From positions 164,755 through 228,754 of the forward strand of contig NZ_JALCZU010000008.1 in assembly GCF_023522835.1 (NCBI RefSeq): 64,000 bases of DNA. The letters run 5' to 3'. Position 1 is the stretch's first letter. Each line of letters begins with the position of its first letter. Shown here in pieces: positions 27,986 through 41,417 of this stretch. The stretch comes from Oceanobacillus saliphilus (GTDB lineage: Bacteria > Bacillota > Bacilli > Bacillales > Amphibacillaceae). Both the position numbers and the translations under genes were made by a program. Below the pieces are notes generated by a model. That model was not told the DNA's origin and searched no databases. It saw only the letters and a list, made by a program, of their open reading frames with translations.

Positions 27986-29728
27986 ATGATGGATAATGGA
28001 TTGAACTGGAGAAACCGTGAACTCAGACAACATATAAAAGTAATCGATGGTCTCGAAGCACCAACACTTATACTTACGAATGCGACGTACTTGAATGTAT
28101 ATACAAAGCAATGGTTGAAAGCGAATATATGGATTTTCAATGAACGCATTGTTTATGTCGGTGATAAATTGCCAGAACAAACCGATCAGGCGGAACTGGT
28201 AGACTGTAGCGGAAAGTATTTGGTGCCGGGTTATATTGAACCACATTCACATCCATTTCAGCTGTCAAATCCGGAAGAGATTGCTTTAACTGCGGCACGG
28301 TATGGTACGACGACATTAATCAATGATAATCTGCCATGGAATTTTTTGTTGGATAAAAAGAAAGCGTTTTCTATACTGGATGAGTTTAATAATCTACCAG
28401 TTTCCATGTACTGGTGGGCTAGATTTGATTCGCAGACTGCGTTGCATGATGAGGAAAAATATTTTAATACAATAGATGTGCTGTCATGGCTTTCACATCC
28501 GAGCGTCGTGCAAGGTGGAGAGTTGACCGGTTGGCCGAGTCTGCTTGATGGAAATGATCGATTGCTTTATTGGATACAGGAAGCCAAAAGACTTGGGAAA
28601 CCGGTGGAAGGGCATCTTCCGGGAGCATCACCGAAGACACTTACGAAAATGAAACTGCTTGGTGTGAGCGCGGATCATGAATCGATGACAGGAGAAGATG
28701 TCATGACCCGTCTGCAAATGGGGTACCATGTAGGGTTGCGTTATTCTTCCATCAGACCGGATTTGCCGAAACTTATTGAAGAAATATTGGAGGCAGGCCT
28801 CGAGACATTTGATAATCTGACCATGACAATGGACGGTCCATCACTTGAATTTATGGAAAAAGGAATGATGAATGTCTGCTTGGAGATTGCAATCGAAAAA
28901 GGGATCCCACTGATAGAGGCATACCGCATGGCGAGTTATAATGCTGCAAGACATTTCCGCCTCGATGAACAGCTTGGTAGCATTGCTCCAGGACGGGTTG
29001 CCCATATTAATATATTGAAAGACAAAACCAATCCTCATCCTGAAAGTGTATTGGCAAAAGGTCAATGGATTGTGAAGGAAGCCAAAAATAAGGAATACCA
29101 ATCCAAAATTGACTGGAAACGATTCGATATTGGCTCACTGAAATTTGATTGGGAACTTGATGAAGGTGATTTGCAATTTTCGGCTCCGGTAGGGATGGAA
29201 ATGGTCAATAATGTTATTGTGAAGCCTTATACGATTGATACGGACATCGCAGTGGAAGATTTGACCAAAACAAATGGGGACCAATTTTTACTTTTAATAG
29301 ATAGGAATGGAAAGTGGAGAGTGAATACTGCAATACGTGGGTTTGCTCCAGGATTGGGTGCGTTAGCAAGTTCCTTTTCTATTACTGGAGATTTGATTTT
29401 TATCGGTAAAAATAAACAGGATATTTTGCTTAGCTGGCAGCGGCTGAAGGAAATCGGTGGAGGAATTGTCGTCGTGCACAAAGGAGAAGTACTGGTGGAA
29501 GTTCCACTCAATCTCGGTGGGGCCATGTCAGATGATACAATGGAAAATCTCATCGTAAAGGAAAGGGAATTGAAAGAATGTTTGAAGAAATTCGGGTATG
29601 CCTTCGATGACCCTGCCAACAGTTTGCTGTTTCTATCCACCATACATTTACCATATTTACGAGTTACCCAACAAGGGCTAATGGATGTTAAGAATAAAGA
29701 AATTCTCTTCCCAGCAACAATGCGGTAG
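27986..29728 (+). CDS. yerA: adenine deaminase-like amidohydrolase YerA
   Basis: 580 residues, AdeC-family length. The amidohydrolase metal motif is YIEPHSHPFQ; further ligand regions are EGHLPGAS and SADHES; the C-terminal third (from about residue 390) is the AdeC C-domain with GFAPGLGALASS and MSDDTMENL. Same position and order as B. subtilis yerA-yerB-yerC-pcrB. Whether the substrate is adenine or another base is not settled by the sequence. The RBS GGAGAG lies seven bases before ATG 27986. Confidence 0.88.
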   Translation: MMDNGLNWRNRELRQHIKVIDGLEAPTLILTNATYLNVYTKQWLKANIWIFNERIVYVGDKLPEQTDQAELVDCSGKYLVPGYIEPHSHPFQLSNPEEIALTAARYGTTTLINDNLPWNFLLDKKKAFSILDEFNNLPVSMYWWARFDSQTALHDEEKYFNTIDVLSWLSHPSVVQGGELTGWPSLLDGNDRLLYWIQEAKRLGKPVEGHLPGASPKTLTKMKLLGVSADHESMTGEDVMTRLQMGYHVGLRYSSIRPDLPKLIEEILEAGLETFDNLTMTMDGPSLEFMEKGMMNVCLEIAIEKGIPLIEAYRMASYNAARHFRLDEQLGSIAPGRVAHINILKDKTNPHPESVLAKGQWIVKEAKNKEYQSKIDWKRFDIGSLKFDWELDEGDLQFSAPVGMEMVNNVIVKPYTIDTDIAVEDLTKTNGDQFLLLIDRNGKWRVNTAIRGFAPGLGALASSFSITGDLIFIGKNKQDILLSWQRLKEIGGGIVVVHKGEVLVEVPLNLGGAMSDDTMENLIVKERELKECLKKFGYAFDDPANSLLFLSTIHLPYLRVTQQGLMDVKNKEILFPATMR

Positions 29729-29780
29729 CATATAATAGAAATAGATTAAACTATATTTAGAGAAAGCGTGTTGGGGAAGA

Positions 29781-30848
29781 ATGAGAAAGCTGAGTTTTGT
29801 ACTGCTTGCCATTTTCGTAATTTTCCTTTCTGCTTGTTCCAAAGAGGGACTGACCGGAACGGATAACGAGACAAAAGAAAATGAACGTAGTGGTGAAAAG
29901 TCCGGGATAGAAGCACCCGGAAATAAGAAGGAAAATGAAACTATTTTTCCACTTACAGGTATTGGAACAGATGAAGAGGTTGATAATCGTATCATAAGTG
30001 TTATGATGAATAATCATCCAGCTGCAAGGCCACAGTCAGGGTTGTCACAAGCAGATGTTGTTTATGAAATCCTGGCAGAAGGAATGATTACCCGATTACT
30101 TGCTTTATATCAGAGTGAAATGCCGGATATTGTTGGTCCGGTAAGAAGTGCGCGGGAGTATTATTTTGAGCTGGCAAACGGTTATGATTCCATTTATGTT
30201 TATCATGGGGCAGCTGGTTTTATAAATGACATGATCAAAAATCGTGGTATAAACTATTTGGATGGCGCAATCTATGATAATGATGGTAATCTCTTTAAAA
30301 GGGAGACCTTCCGAAAAGCACCTCATAATTCCTATTTACTGCTCGATGCAGTCTATGATATTGCAGGGGGAAAAGGATATGAAACGGCCATTTCCTATGA
30401 ACCGATGGAATTTTTGACAGAAGAAGGAATCGATAATCTGTCAGGTGATACTGCAGAATATGTTAAAATAATTTATAGCAACAGCCCATCGTGGGTAGTG
30501 GAATATACCTATGATAAAGCAGGTGGCAACTACTTTAGATCAAGTGACGGAGAACGGACAGTTGAGTTGAATACAGAAGCCCCTGTAAAAGTGGAGAATA
30601 TTTTTATTGTAGAAACTTACCATGAAGTAATCGATGATGCCGGGCGGAGGGCAATTGACCTCGAATCAGGTGGGAATGGTTATTTGATTCAAAAAGGTCA
30701 TATGCAGGAAGTTCAATGGGAGAACAGGGATGGCAGAATTGTTCCTGTAAAAGATGGTCAGCTTGCCGGATTTGTTCCCGGAAAGACTTGGATTAATGTT
30801 GTGCCAACAAATCCTGGAATGCAGCAATCTGTAACCTTTTCAAACTAG
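29781..30848 (+). CDS. yerB: lipoprotein YerB (DUF3048)
   Basis: 355 residues. The signal peptide has the lipobox LSAC; an acidic linker follows to about residue 55; then the DUF3048 body begins at PLTGIGTDEEVDNRIISVMMNN with ARPQSGLSQADVVYE, which is characteristic. The protein should sit on the outer face of the membrane. Synteny with B. subtilis yerB is exact. Biochemical role unknown; no catalytic residues evident. Confidence 0.9.
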   Translation: MRKLSFVLLAIFVIFLSACSKEGLTGTDNETKENERSGEKSGIEAPGNKKENETIFPLTGIGTDEEVDNRIISVMMNNHPAARPQSGLSQADVVYEILAEGMITRLLALYQSEMPDIVGPVRSAREYYFELANGYDSIYVYHGAAGFINDMIKNRGINYLDGAIYDNDGNLFKRETFRKAPHNSYLLLDAVYDIAGGKGYETAISYEPMEFLTEEGIDNLSGDTAEYVKIIYSNSPSWVVEYTYDKAGGNYFRSSDGERTVELNTEAPVKVENIFIVETYHEVIDDAGRRAIDLESGGNGYLIQKGHMQEVQWENRDGRIVPVKDGQLAGFVPGKTWINVVPTNPGMQQSVTFSN

Positions 30849-30871
30849 TATAACGATCAGGAGGTTTTTCT

Positions 30872-31168
30872 GTGCAAATCGATAAATTACGCGGAGAGCA
30901 ATTGGATCAATTGTTTGATGCCATCCTATCATTAAAAGACAGGGAAGAATGCTACCGATTCTTTGATGATATCGCAACAATGTCTGAGATTCAGTCGATT
31001 TCGCAGCGATTACAGGTTGCGAAGATGCTGACAGAAGGTAACACGTACAGTTTAATTGAGAAAGAAACAAAAGCATCGACAGCCACGATTTCACGTGTCC
31101 GCCGCTGCATTAATTATGGCAGTGACGGATATCAGATGGTTTTGGAGAGAATAAGCGAAAATAAATAG
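30872..31168 (+). CDS. yerC: TrpR-like regulator YerC
   Basis: 98 residues from GTG 30872, with CAGGAGG upstream and 23 bp after yerB. The helix-turn-helix is in IQSISQRLQVAKMLTEGNTYSLIEKETKASTA, followed by TISRVRRCI, the YerC/YecD TrpR-related pattern. It lies in the yerABC group and ends in a terminator. Its targets are not visible here. Confidence 0.9.
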   Translation: MQIDKLRGEQLDQLFDAILSLKDREECYRFFDDIATMSEIQSISQRLQVAKMLTEGNTYSLIEKETKASTATISRVRRCINYGSDGYQMVLERISENK

Positions 31169-31207
31169 AAACCGCAAGCCCAACTGGGTTGGCGGTTTCT
31201 AATTTTT
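31167..31207 (+). terminator. yerC terminator
   Basis: AGAAACCGC pairs with GCGGTTTCT, with an inner GCCCA/GGGT extension, followed by AATTTTT; it overlaps the stop codon. Confidence 0.8.
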
Positions 31208-31475
31208 ATGTGATCGTATCGCTTGGTGCCAGTACCGTCGATAACTCGCGTATCCCCGCATAAATTTAAGTAACATCACGCTAATCAAACGAAACACGAT
31301 TGTTTTATTAGAAAACTTGGTTGTCACCAAGCCTTTCGCTAACAACCTTAGTTGCACGTATGCAGGTAGAAAATTTAAACATTCCTACCTGCCAAAAAAG
31401 ATTAACCATATCCCTAAATTCCGCCTAACATTTTTGGTATAATAAAATGAATCAAGATGATGGAGGATCGAACTG
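31208..31475. other. yerC-pcrB intergenic region with hairpins and promoter
   Basis: Holds a small hairpin CTTGGT-TGTC-ACCAAG (31316-31331), an 8-bp stem GCAGGTAG / CTACCTGC (31362-31392) without T-run, and an extended -10 TGGTATAAT (31435-31443) 33 bp before pcrB. No gene seen. Confidence 0.5.
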
Positions 31476-32165
31476 TTGATGAACTTAAATGAATTGCAAC
31501 ATATATTTAAGCTTGACCCTGCAAAAGAAATTTCGGACGAACATCTGGATATGATCTGTGAATCGGGTACAGACGCTATCATTGTAGGTGGAACGGATAA
31601 TGTGACATTGGACGGTGTACTTGATTTATTATCCCGCATTCGCCGCCGTCATACCGTTCCGTGTATCCTGGAAGTTTCGGATGAAGAAGCAATTACACCG
31701 GGATTTGATTATTATTTTATTCCGATGGTGCTGAACTCCAAAGAAAAGAAATTCATGATGGATATCCAGCACAAAGCAATTAAGGAATATATCGATATGA
31801 TGGAATACAGTGAAATCTTTTTTGAAGGATACTGTATTTTAAATGAAGATGCGAAGGCATTCAAGCGTACGAACAGCTATCTTCCGGATGCAGAAGATGT
31901 TAAAGCTTACGCCTATATGGCGGAGCATGTTTTCCACCTTCCGATTTTCTACATGGAATACAGTGGGAAATATGGTGATCCGGTGCTCGTTAAAGAAATT
32001 AAAGATGATCTGGATAATACACTCCTTTTCTATGGTGGCGGAATTGAGAACAGTATGCAGGCAGTGGAGATGAAAGAGCATGCAGATGTAATCATCGTTG
32101 GAAATAGCATTTATACAGATATTAAGAATGCATTAAAAACAGTGGCAGCAGTAAAAGATAATTGA
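31476..32165 (+). CDS. pcrB: heptaprenylglyceryl phosphate synthase PcrB
   Basis: 229 residues. The start is taken at TTG 31476 (GGAGG nine bases upstream); ATG 31479 is almost as good. TIM-barrel prenyltransferase marks: [38 protein letters not shown] and [11 protein letters not shown], which hold the glycerol-1-phosphate and prenyl sites in bacterial PcrB. It makes an archaeal-type ether lipid head precursor in Bacillaceae. First gene of the pcrB-pcrA-ligA-camS operon, 19 bp before pcrA. Confidence 0.93.
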   Translation: MMNLNELQHIFKLDPAKEISDEHLDMICESGTDAIIVGGTDNVTLDGVLDLLSRIRRRHTVPCILEVSDEEAITPGFDYYFIPMVLNSKEKKFMMDIQHKAIKEYIDMMEYSEIFFEGYCILNEDAKAFKRTNSYLPDAEDVKAYAYMAEHVFHLPIFYMEYSGKYGDPVLVKEIKDDLDNTLLFYGGGIENSMQAVEMKEHADVIIVGNSIYTDIKNALKTVAAVKDN

Positions 32166-32184
32166 TTCAAGGGACGGTGTAATA

Positions 32185-36421
<4,237 letters not shown>

Positions 36422-36433
36422 GGAGTGTTTCAC

Positions 36434-37537
36434 TTGAAAAAAATAAGTGTGTTATTACTATGTACACTCCTTTTTATAACAGGCTGTGTGCAGGATACGA
36501 ATGAAGAGGTTTTACAAAATGATACGACGGAACAGGAAATATCCATTGTCCCGAGGTATCAATTATCAGATGAAAATTACCGGATGATCTTACCCTATAA
36601 AACAAGTCAGGCACGTGGGGTAATCGTTAATCAGATGGCTAACCGGGTCGATATTGATGAGATGGAGGAAGGACTCAGAAGGCTGTCAAAAGAAGTATAT
36701 GATCCTGGTGAATTATATTTTCAGGAGGGCCAGTACTTAAATACAAACACCATATACAGCTGGATAGATGAGCTTAATCCTATCGTAGAGAGTGACTCCG
36801 ATGAGGAGACATATCGGGAGAATCCACGGTATCTGTCCCATATACTTGAACAAAATTATATGAGGCATCATGAAGACCAAACGGTGAGTCTTGCAGGTCT
36901 TTCCATTGGAATTGCGATGAAATCAGTATATCGTTTCCAGACTGAAATAGGCGGTCCGTATTTCTATGAAAATATTTCTGAAGAAGTAATGCTGTCACAG
37001 GCAAACGAAATTGCCCAAACCATCGTCGAAGAAATACGCCAAATGGAAGGGTTGATGGAAGTCCCTATTATGATAGCTATCTATCAGGAAGCTGAACAGG
37101 CTTCACCAGTGCCGGGGAATTTTGTTGCAAAAGCAAATATTCCAGGTGGTAGCGATACCGTGGATAATTGGCAATCCGTAAATGAAGAAAATATTCTTTT
37201 CCCGTCAGATGAAGGCAGGGAAAAATATTATGAAGATCAGGAAATTGTCTCAAGCTTTGGAAATGAAATTGCACAATTCTTTCCAAATTATGTTGGTCTG
37301 ATTGGAGAAGGATTCTACATCGATGAAGATCTTCAAAAATTGACCATTGAAGTCCCGTTAGAATTTTATGGGAAAGCGGAAGTCCTTGGTTTCACACAAT
37401 ACGCATATTCGCTCGTCCAGGAGATGTTCCCAAATTATTATGATCTCGAAATCAAAATCATTTCAAGCCAAAAGATGGAAAGTCTGATTTTCCGTAATGC
37501 TGGTGATGAATCCCCCACGGTTCATATTTTTGATTAA
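36434..37537 (+). CDS. camS: CamS-family lipoprotein (YerH)
   Basis: 367 residues from TTG 36434, which has AGGAG eight bases upstream; an in-frame GTG at 36425 overlaps that site. The signal peptide is KKISVLLLCTLLFITGC with lipobox ITGC. The CamS body shows NYRMILPYKTSQARGVIVNQ, DEMEEGLRRLSK and the C-terminal EFYGKAEVLGFTQYAYSLVQ. In Staphylococcus the cleaved signal peptide of CamS mimics an enterococcal pheromone; whether that applies here is unknown. Fourth gene of the pcrB operon. Confidence 0.9.
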   Translation: MKKISVLLLCTLLFITGCVQDTNEEVLQNDTTEQEISIVPRYQLSDENYRMILPYKTSQARGVIVNQMANRVDIDEMEEGLRRLSKEVYDPGELYFQEGQYLNTNTIYSWIDELNPIVESDSDEETYRENPRYLSHILEQNYMRHHEDQTVSLAGLSIGIAMKSVYRFQTEIGGPYFYENISEEVMLSQANEIAQTIVEEIRQMEGLMEVPIMIAIYQEAEQASPVPGNFVAKANIPGGSDTVDNWQSVNEENILFPSDEGREKYYEDQEIVSSFGNEIAQFFPNYVGLIGEGFYIDEDLQKLTIEVPLEFYGKAEVLGFTQYAYSLVQEMFPNYYDLEIKIISSQKMESLIFRNAGDESPTVHIFD

Positions 37538-37550
37538 ATATAAGATTATG

Positions 37551-37592
37551 GAATGCCACTGATAAATTGTGGCATTCTAACTGGTTTTAATT
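37551..37592 (+). terminator. terminator of the pcrB-camS operon
   Basis: A perfect 9-bp stem GAATGCCAC / GTGGCATTC with a 9-nt loop, 13 bp after camS, followed by a weak T-tract. Confidence 0.75.
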
Positions 37593-37675
37593 ATTGTAAT
37601 ATTCGGTATGTTAGACTGTGATATACATCATACTACGAATTTACCATGTTTCGACTGTTATTAGCCTTGAAAAGC

Positions 37676-37714
37676 GAAAAACTTTCCTATTTGAGGAAAA
37701 TCGGAAAGTTTTTC
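37676..37714. terminator. strong hairpin upstream of the quorum-sensing regulator
   Basis: A perfect 12-bp stem GAAAAACTTTCC / GGAAAGTTTTTC with a 15-nt loop. The arms are T-rich in both senses, so it may insulate the regulator gene from camS transcription. Confidence 0.6.
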
Positions 37715-37771
37715 ATGCTTTAAAACATGGTTTTCCCCTATGATTTTCCCAATATGAATTCTCGGATACTA

Positions 37772-37780
37772 TGATATAAT
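37772..37780 (+). promoter_or_regulatory. extended -10 promoter of the regulator gene
   Basis: TGATATAAT (TGnTATAAT form), 45 bp before the start codon, with no clear -35. Confidence 0.45.
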
Positions 37781-37825
37781 AAGGTTAATTAAAATATTTC
37801 TGAATTTGATGATAGGGTGGGTATT

Positions 37826-39097
37826 TTGATAGAGATAGGGTCATTTATTAAACTCCAGCGAACGAAACAGGAAATGACTTTAGGCGAACTTTCTGAAGGG
37901 ATTGTTTCTGTATCCTATTTATCAAAAATCGAAAACCAAAAAACCCAGGCAAGTCCAGAGATTATACAACTACTGTGTAATCGCCTAGGTATTGAAGTGG
38001 ATAACAGTCAGGAAGAAGCCATAAAGGAAACATGCAAACAATGGTACAGTATGCTCTTTGAGGTTAACAACAAAGAAGAAATTATCGCTACTTATAAGAA
38101 AATCCAGGAAATGATGGACAGGAACCTTTCCGACAGCCTGATGATGTTTGAAATTCATAAAGTTAGGTATTATCTGATTCTGGGCGAATATGACGAGGCA
38201 TTGAAAAAGATCAATGAGTTGAATGAGGTTTCAAGTACATTTGATAATTTGCAGCAATTTTATTGGTATAAGTTTAGAGGGAATTATAGCACGTTGAAAG
38301 ATTCAGAGTATTACCAAAGCATGAGAATGTATAAAATGGCTGAGGAAAAGATTAATCAGATTGATGTTTCTGAAGAGGAAGTTGCTGATCTAAATTACAT
38401 TATTGCAGTCACTCAAAGTAAGCTTCGCAATACTTTGGAAACTATAGAATATGCTAATAAGGCTTTAAATGTTTTTATGAAACAGTATAACTTTATAAGA
38501 TGTGCCCAATGTCATAATGTATTGGGGATCTCTTATAGACGTATAAAATTGTATGACAAAGCAATTAAAAATTTTAATTTAGCTTTACACCTTGGAAAGT
38601 TAAATAAAAATAGACAACTGATTCAACTTACTAATCAAAACTTAGGATATTTATATTCATCAAAAGGTGAACCAGTTGAAGCAATTAAGTATTATAAAGA
38701 GATTATTTTTGATACAGAAGTAAGTTTAGTTGAAAGATTAGCTTCAGTGTCTTCCTTGGTAAGAGAATATTATAATATTGAGGACTATGAGGAAGCTAAA
38801 AAGAGCATTAAATATGGTTTAGAGTTAATTGACCAATTCAATGATATTAAACCTTATAAGATTTTCTATTACGTTATTCATACTTATAATTATTTGTTAT
38901 CAGAACGATTTACTGATTTCGAAAATATGGTTGTAAAGAATTTTATACCTTATCTTAAGAAACATAAGGATTATGCAAGTATAATAATTTATGCGGAATT
39001 AATAGCTAAATATTATGAACAACTTTATAAATATAAAGATGCTGCAAAATATTACAAAGAGGCTAATTTTGCCTATGAGCAAATTACAAATATATGA
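37826..39097 (+). CDS. NprR/PlcR-type peptide-sensing transcriptional regulator (XRE + TPR)
   Basis: 423 residues from TTG 37826, chosen because GGGTGG lies five bases upstream. The N-terminal XRE helix-turn-helix (about residues 5-60) contains LGELSEGIVSVSYLSKIENQKTQ-type sequence, the PlcR/NprR pattern. From about residue 70 a helical TPR array follows (for example YYLILGEYDEALKKI and AIKYYKEIIF), which in RRNPP regulators binds a secreted-and-reimported peptide. The length equals that expected for NprR-like proteins. A small signal-peptide gene starts 25 bp after the stop, the usual RRNPP arrangement. The 3' part (from about 38.3 kb) is visibly more AT-rich than the HTH part. Target genes are unknown. 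Confidence 0.85.
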   Translation: MIEIGSFIKLQRTKQEMTLGELSEGIVSVSYLSKIENQKTQASPEIIQLLCNRLGIEVDNSQEEAIKETCKQWYSMLFEVNNKEEIIATYKKIQEMMDRNLSDSLMMFEIHKVRYYLILGEYDEALKKINELNEVSSTFDNLQQFYWYKFRGNYSTLKDSEYYQSMRMYKMAEEKINQIDVSEEEVADLNYIIAVTQSKLRNTLETIEYANKALNVFMKQYNFIRCAQCHNVLGISYRRIKLYDKAIKNFNLALHLGKLNKNRQLIQLTNQNLGYLYSSKGEPVEAIKYYKEIIFDTEVSLVERLASVSSLVREYYNIEDYEEAKKSIKYGLELIDQFNDIKPYKIFYYVIHTYNYLLSERFTDFENMVVKNFIPYLKKHKDYASIIIYAELIAKYYEQLYKYKDAAKYYKEANFAYEQITNI

Positions 39098-39122
39098 TAT
39101 TTCCTAAAGGGAGGGAAAAATT

Positions 39123-39266
39123 ATGAAAAAATTTTTAGCTGGATTATCGTTAGGAATTCTTTTGATAGGTGGGTTTGCATTTGTTCAAGAAACTAACCCA
39201 GTAGAACTAAGTATGGATCGCGAGCCAAGTATTTTGAAAGCTTATAGCACAACAGTACAGTTCTAA
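39123..39266 (+). CDS. precursor of a secreted signalling peptide (Phr/NprX/PapR-like)
   Basis: 47 residues, with a strong RBS (AAGGGAGGG seven bases before ATG). The N-terminus MKKFLAGLSLGILLIGGFAF is a classical Sec signal peptide. The rest is a short hydrophilic propeptide ending AYSTTVQF. RRNPP pheromones are cut from the C-terminus of such precursors, so the active peptide probably lies within the last 5-10 residues (inference). The gene is directly downstream of the XRE-TPR regulator and is closed by a strong terminator, so regulator and peptide form one cassette. Confidence 0.78.
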   Translation: MKKFLAGLSLGILLIGGFAFVQETNPVELSMDREPSILKAYSTTVQF

Positions 39267-39317
39267 TAAGTTTTTAATCAATTTATTTTCTTTACCCTAT
39301 TACTATATGATGGATTG

Positions 39318-39357
39318 ACCTGAAACGGAGTGGAACCTGTTTCAGGTATTTTTTTTT
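39318..39357 (+). terminator. terminator of the regulator-peptide cassette
   Basis: A perfect 9-bp stem ACCTGAAAC / GTTTCAGGT followed by a long T-run. Confidence 0.9.
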
Positions 39358-39675
39358 CCAATTTTTAGAGAGGGAAAACTTTCGATAATAATTTTTTAAA
39401 ATAAATTTCGTCTCATTAAAAGATGAAGGGAAAAGAAGGTATTTGGATAAAACAGCAGTATTTTATGTTCTAAGCGACTTCAATTCATTATATAACGACA
39501 TATCGTAGTTTATAAAAAGATAGAGCTGAATATACCAGGTTTGTACCTGTTAAAAAACTTGAAAATGGCTCTGGATCAACTTTCTTGGGTTGAAAATATT
39601 TGTAATCTATGAAATCATAATAAAGGTCATTTCACGGGGAATCATAAAAAAACTGAATCAGGGGAGGTAGATAGG
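39358..39675. other. upstream region of the symporter unit
   Basis: About 320 AT-rich bp. It must hold the promoter of the opuE unit, but I find no convincing sigma-A or sigma-B pair. A small CAGGT-TTGT-ACCTG hairpin lies near 39536. No gene seen. Confidence 0.4.
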
Positions 39676-39780
39676 ATGGAATATGCAATCAGGGGTGCTA
39701 CATGGTTTTGGTTATTTGTGCCAATGCCGATTGTCCTTTTATTATCCATCATTACAATGTTTACAGAGAGGAGAAAATAG
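39676..39780 (+). CDS. 34-residue membrane peptide, probable symporter accessory subunit
   Basis: Reads MEYAIRGATWFWLFVPMPIV, then LLLSIITMFTERRK: one hydrophobic span with a short external N-terminus and a basic C-terminus. GGGGAGG lies nine bases before ATG. It ends 3 bp before the sodium/proline symporter and shares its transcript. Very small membrane proteins encoded next to sodium:solute symporters are known as accessory subunits (for example MetS with MetP); assignment here rests on size, topology and position. Confidence 0.65.
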   Translation: MEYAIRGATWFWLFVPMPIVLLLSIITMFTERRK

Positions 39781-39783
39781 AGA

Positions 39784-41307
39784 GTGAGTCTTACAACATT
39801 AATTACTTTTACCATTTATTTAATTGGAATGCTTGTAATAGGTTTAATCATGTATCGTCGAACTAATAATTTATCAGACTATGTTTTGGGAGGAAGAAAT
39901 TTAGGGCCTGGTGTAGCTGCATTGAGTGCTGGTGCTTCAGATATGAGTGGATGGCTCTTACTCGGGTTGCCCGGTGCTATCTATGCGGCCGGAATGTCAG
40001 AGGCCTGGATGGCAGTCGGTCTGGCAATCGGTGCCTATTTGAACTGGCAATTCGTTGCAAAGCGATTGCGCGTTTATACAGAGGTATCCGCCAATTCCAT
40101 TACACTTCCGGATTTCCTTGAGAATCGTTTTAAAGATAAGTCCCATATTCTTCGCGTTTTATCTGCTTTAGTAATTCTCCTGTTCTTTACGTTCTACACT
40201 TCTTCAGGGATGGTAGCAGGTGCTAAACTCTTTGAAGCATCATTTGGACTTTCCTATGATACGGCATTGTGGATTGGAGCTATTGTTGTAGTAGGGTACA
40301 CGTTGCTGGGAGGTTTCCTTGCTGTAGCATGGACAGATTTCATTCAAGGCATATTGATGTTCCTGGCCTTGATTGTTGTTCCCATTGTGGCATTAAATGA
40401 AATGGGTGGATGGAACGCAGCAGTACAAGCTGTTGGAGAAATTGATTCCACACATCTTAATATGGTTCAAGGTGTTAGTATGATTGCGATTATCTCATCA
40501 TTAGCATGGGGGCTTGGATATTTCGGTCAGCCGCATATCCTGGTCAGGTTTATGGCATTACGCTCTGCTAAAGATGTGCCTAAAGCGCGTTTCATTGGTA
40601 CTGCTTGGATGGTATTGGGCTTATATGGTGCCATATTTACCGGGTTTGTCGGGTTGGCATTTATAAGTACCCAGGACGTTTCCGTACTTGGCGGTTTTGG
40701 AATACAGGTTGGATCCGAAAATGGAATACAAATGCTTGCAGATCCGGAGAAAATCTTTATTGCTTTTTCACAACTATTATTCCACCCGGTAATCGCAGGA
40801 ATTCTGTTGGCCGCAATCCTTTCAGCGATTATGAGTACGATTGATTCGCAATTACTCGTCTCATCTTCAGCTGTAGCGGAAGATTTTTATAAAGCAATCT
40901 TCCGTAAAAAAGCTTCAGGAAAAGAACTCGTATGGGTCGGACGAATTGCAACTGTCATGATTGCATTAATTGCGGTTATTATTGCGATGAATCCGGAAAG
41001 TTCCGTGCTGGAACTCGTAAGTTATGCTTGGGCAGGGTTTGGTGCCGCATTTGGACCATTGATTATCCTTTCCCTATTCTGGAAAGGCGTAACAAGAAAT
41101 GGTGCGCTTGCAGGTATTCTGTCAGGTGCTCTTACAGTTATAGTCTGGGGAGATATCTTGGAAGGCGGAATTTTTGACTTGTATGAATTACTGCCTGGTT
41201 TCCTCATTAGTATGGTTATTATCGTAATCGTAAGTCTTCTGGGCAAACCTGCACCAGAAGTCGAAGCGGAATTTGACCAAGCGGTCCGCATAACAAAAGA
41301 AAGGTAG
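39784..41307 (+). CDS. opuE: sodium/proline symporter (OpuE/PutP type)
   Basis: 507 residues from GTG 39784 behind AGAGGAG. Sodium:solute symporter family with about 13 membrane spans; GASDMSGWLLLGLPGAIYAAG at about residues 55-75 is the conserved sodium/proline site, and ILSAIMSTIDSQLLVSSSAVAEDF is the PutP signature. It imports proline with sodium. Its place between the ligA/camS block and gatCAB is that of B. subtilis opuE, the osmoprotective transporter, so that name is preferred over putP. Confidence 0.9.
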   Translation: MSLTTLITFTIYLIGMLVIGLIMYRRTNNLSDYVLGGRNLGPGVAALSAGASDMSGWLLLGLPGAIYAAGMSEAWMAVGLAIGAYLNWQFVAKRLRVYTEVSANSITLPDFLENRFKDKSHILRVLSALVILLFFTFYTSSGMVAGAKLFEASFGLSYDTALWIGAIVVVGYTLLGGFLAVAWTDFIQGILMFLALIVVPIVALNEMGGWNAAVQAVGEIDSTHLNMVQGVSMIAIISSLAWGLGYFGQPHILVRFMALRSAKDVPKARFIGTAWMVLGLYGAIFTGFVGLAFISTQDVSVLGGFGIQVGSENGIQMLADPEKIFIAFSQLLFHPVIAGILLAAILSAIMSTIDSQLLVSSSAVAEDFYKAIFRKKASGKELVWVGRIATVMIALIAVIIAMNPESSVLELVSYAWAGFGAAFGPLIILSLFWKGVTRNGALAGILSGALTVIVWGDILEGGIFDLYELLPGFLISMVIIVIVSLLGKPAPEVEAEFDQAVRITKER

Positions 41308-41312
41308 TCCAT

Positions 41313-41351
41313 ACATCCACTTCTATTTGAATAGAGGTGGATGTTTTTTTA
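41313..41351 (+). terminator. opuE terminator
   Basis: The stem ACATCCAC-TTCTATT / AATAGA-GGTGGATGT with a 2-nt loop is followed by a T-run, 5 bp after the stop codon. Confidence 0.9.
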
Positions 41352-41417
41352 AGTAGTTTAATTAATTCTCATACATAAACAACCACATCGGTCCTCATAA
41401 AGGAGTCAAGTATCGAT

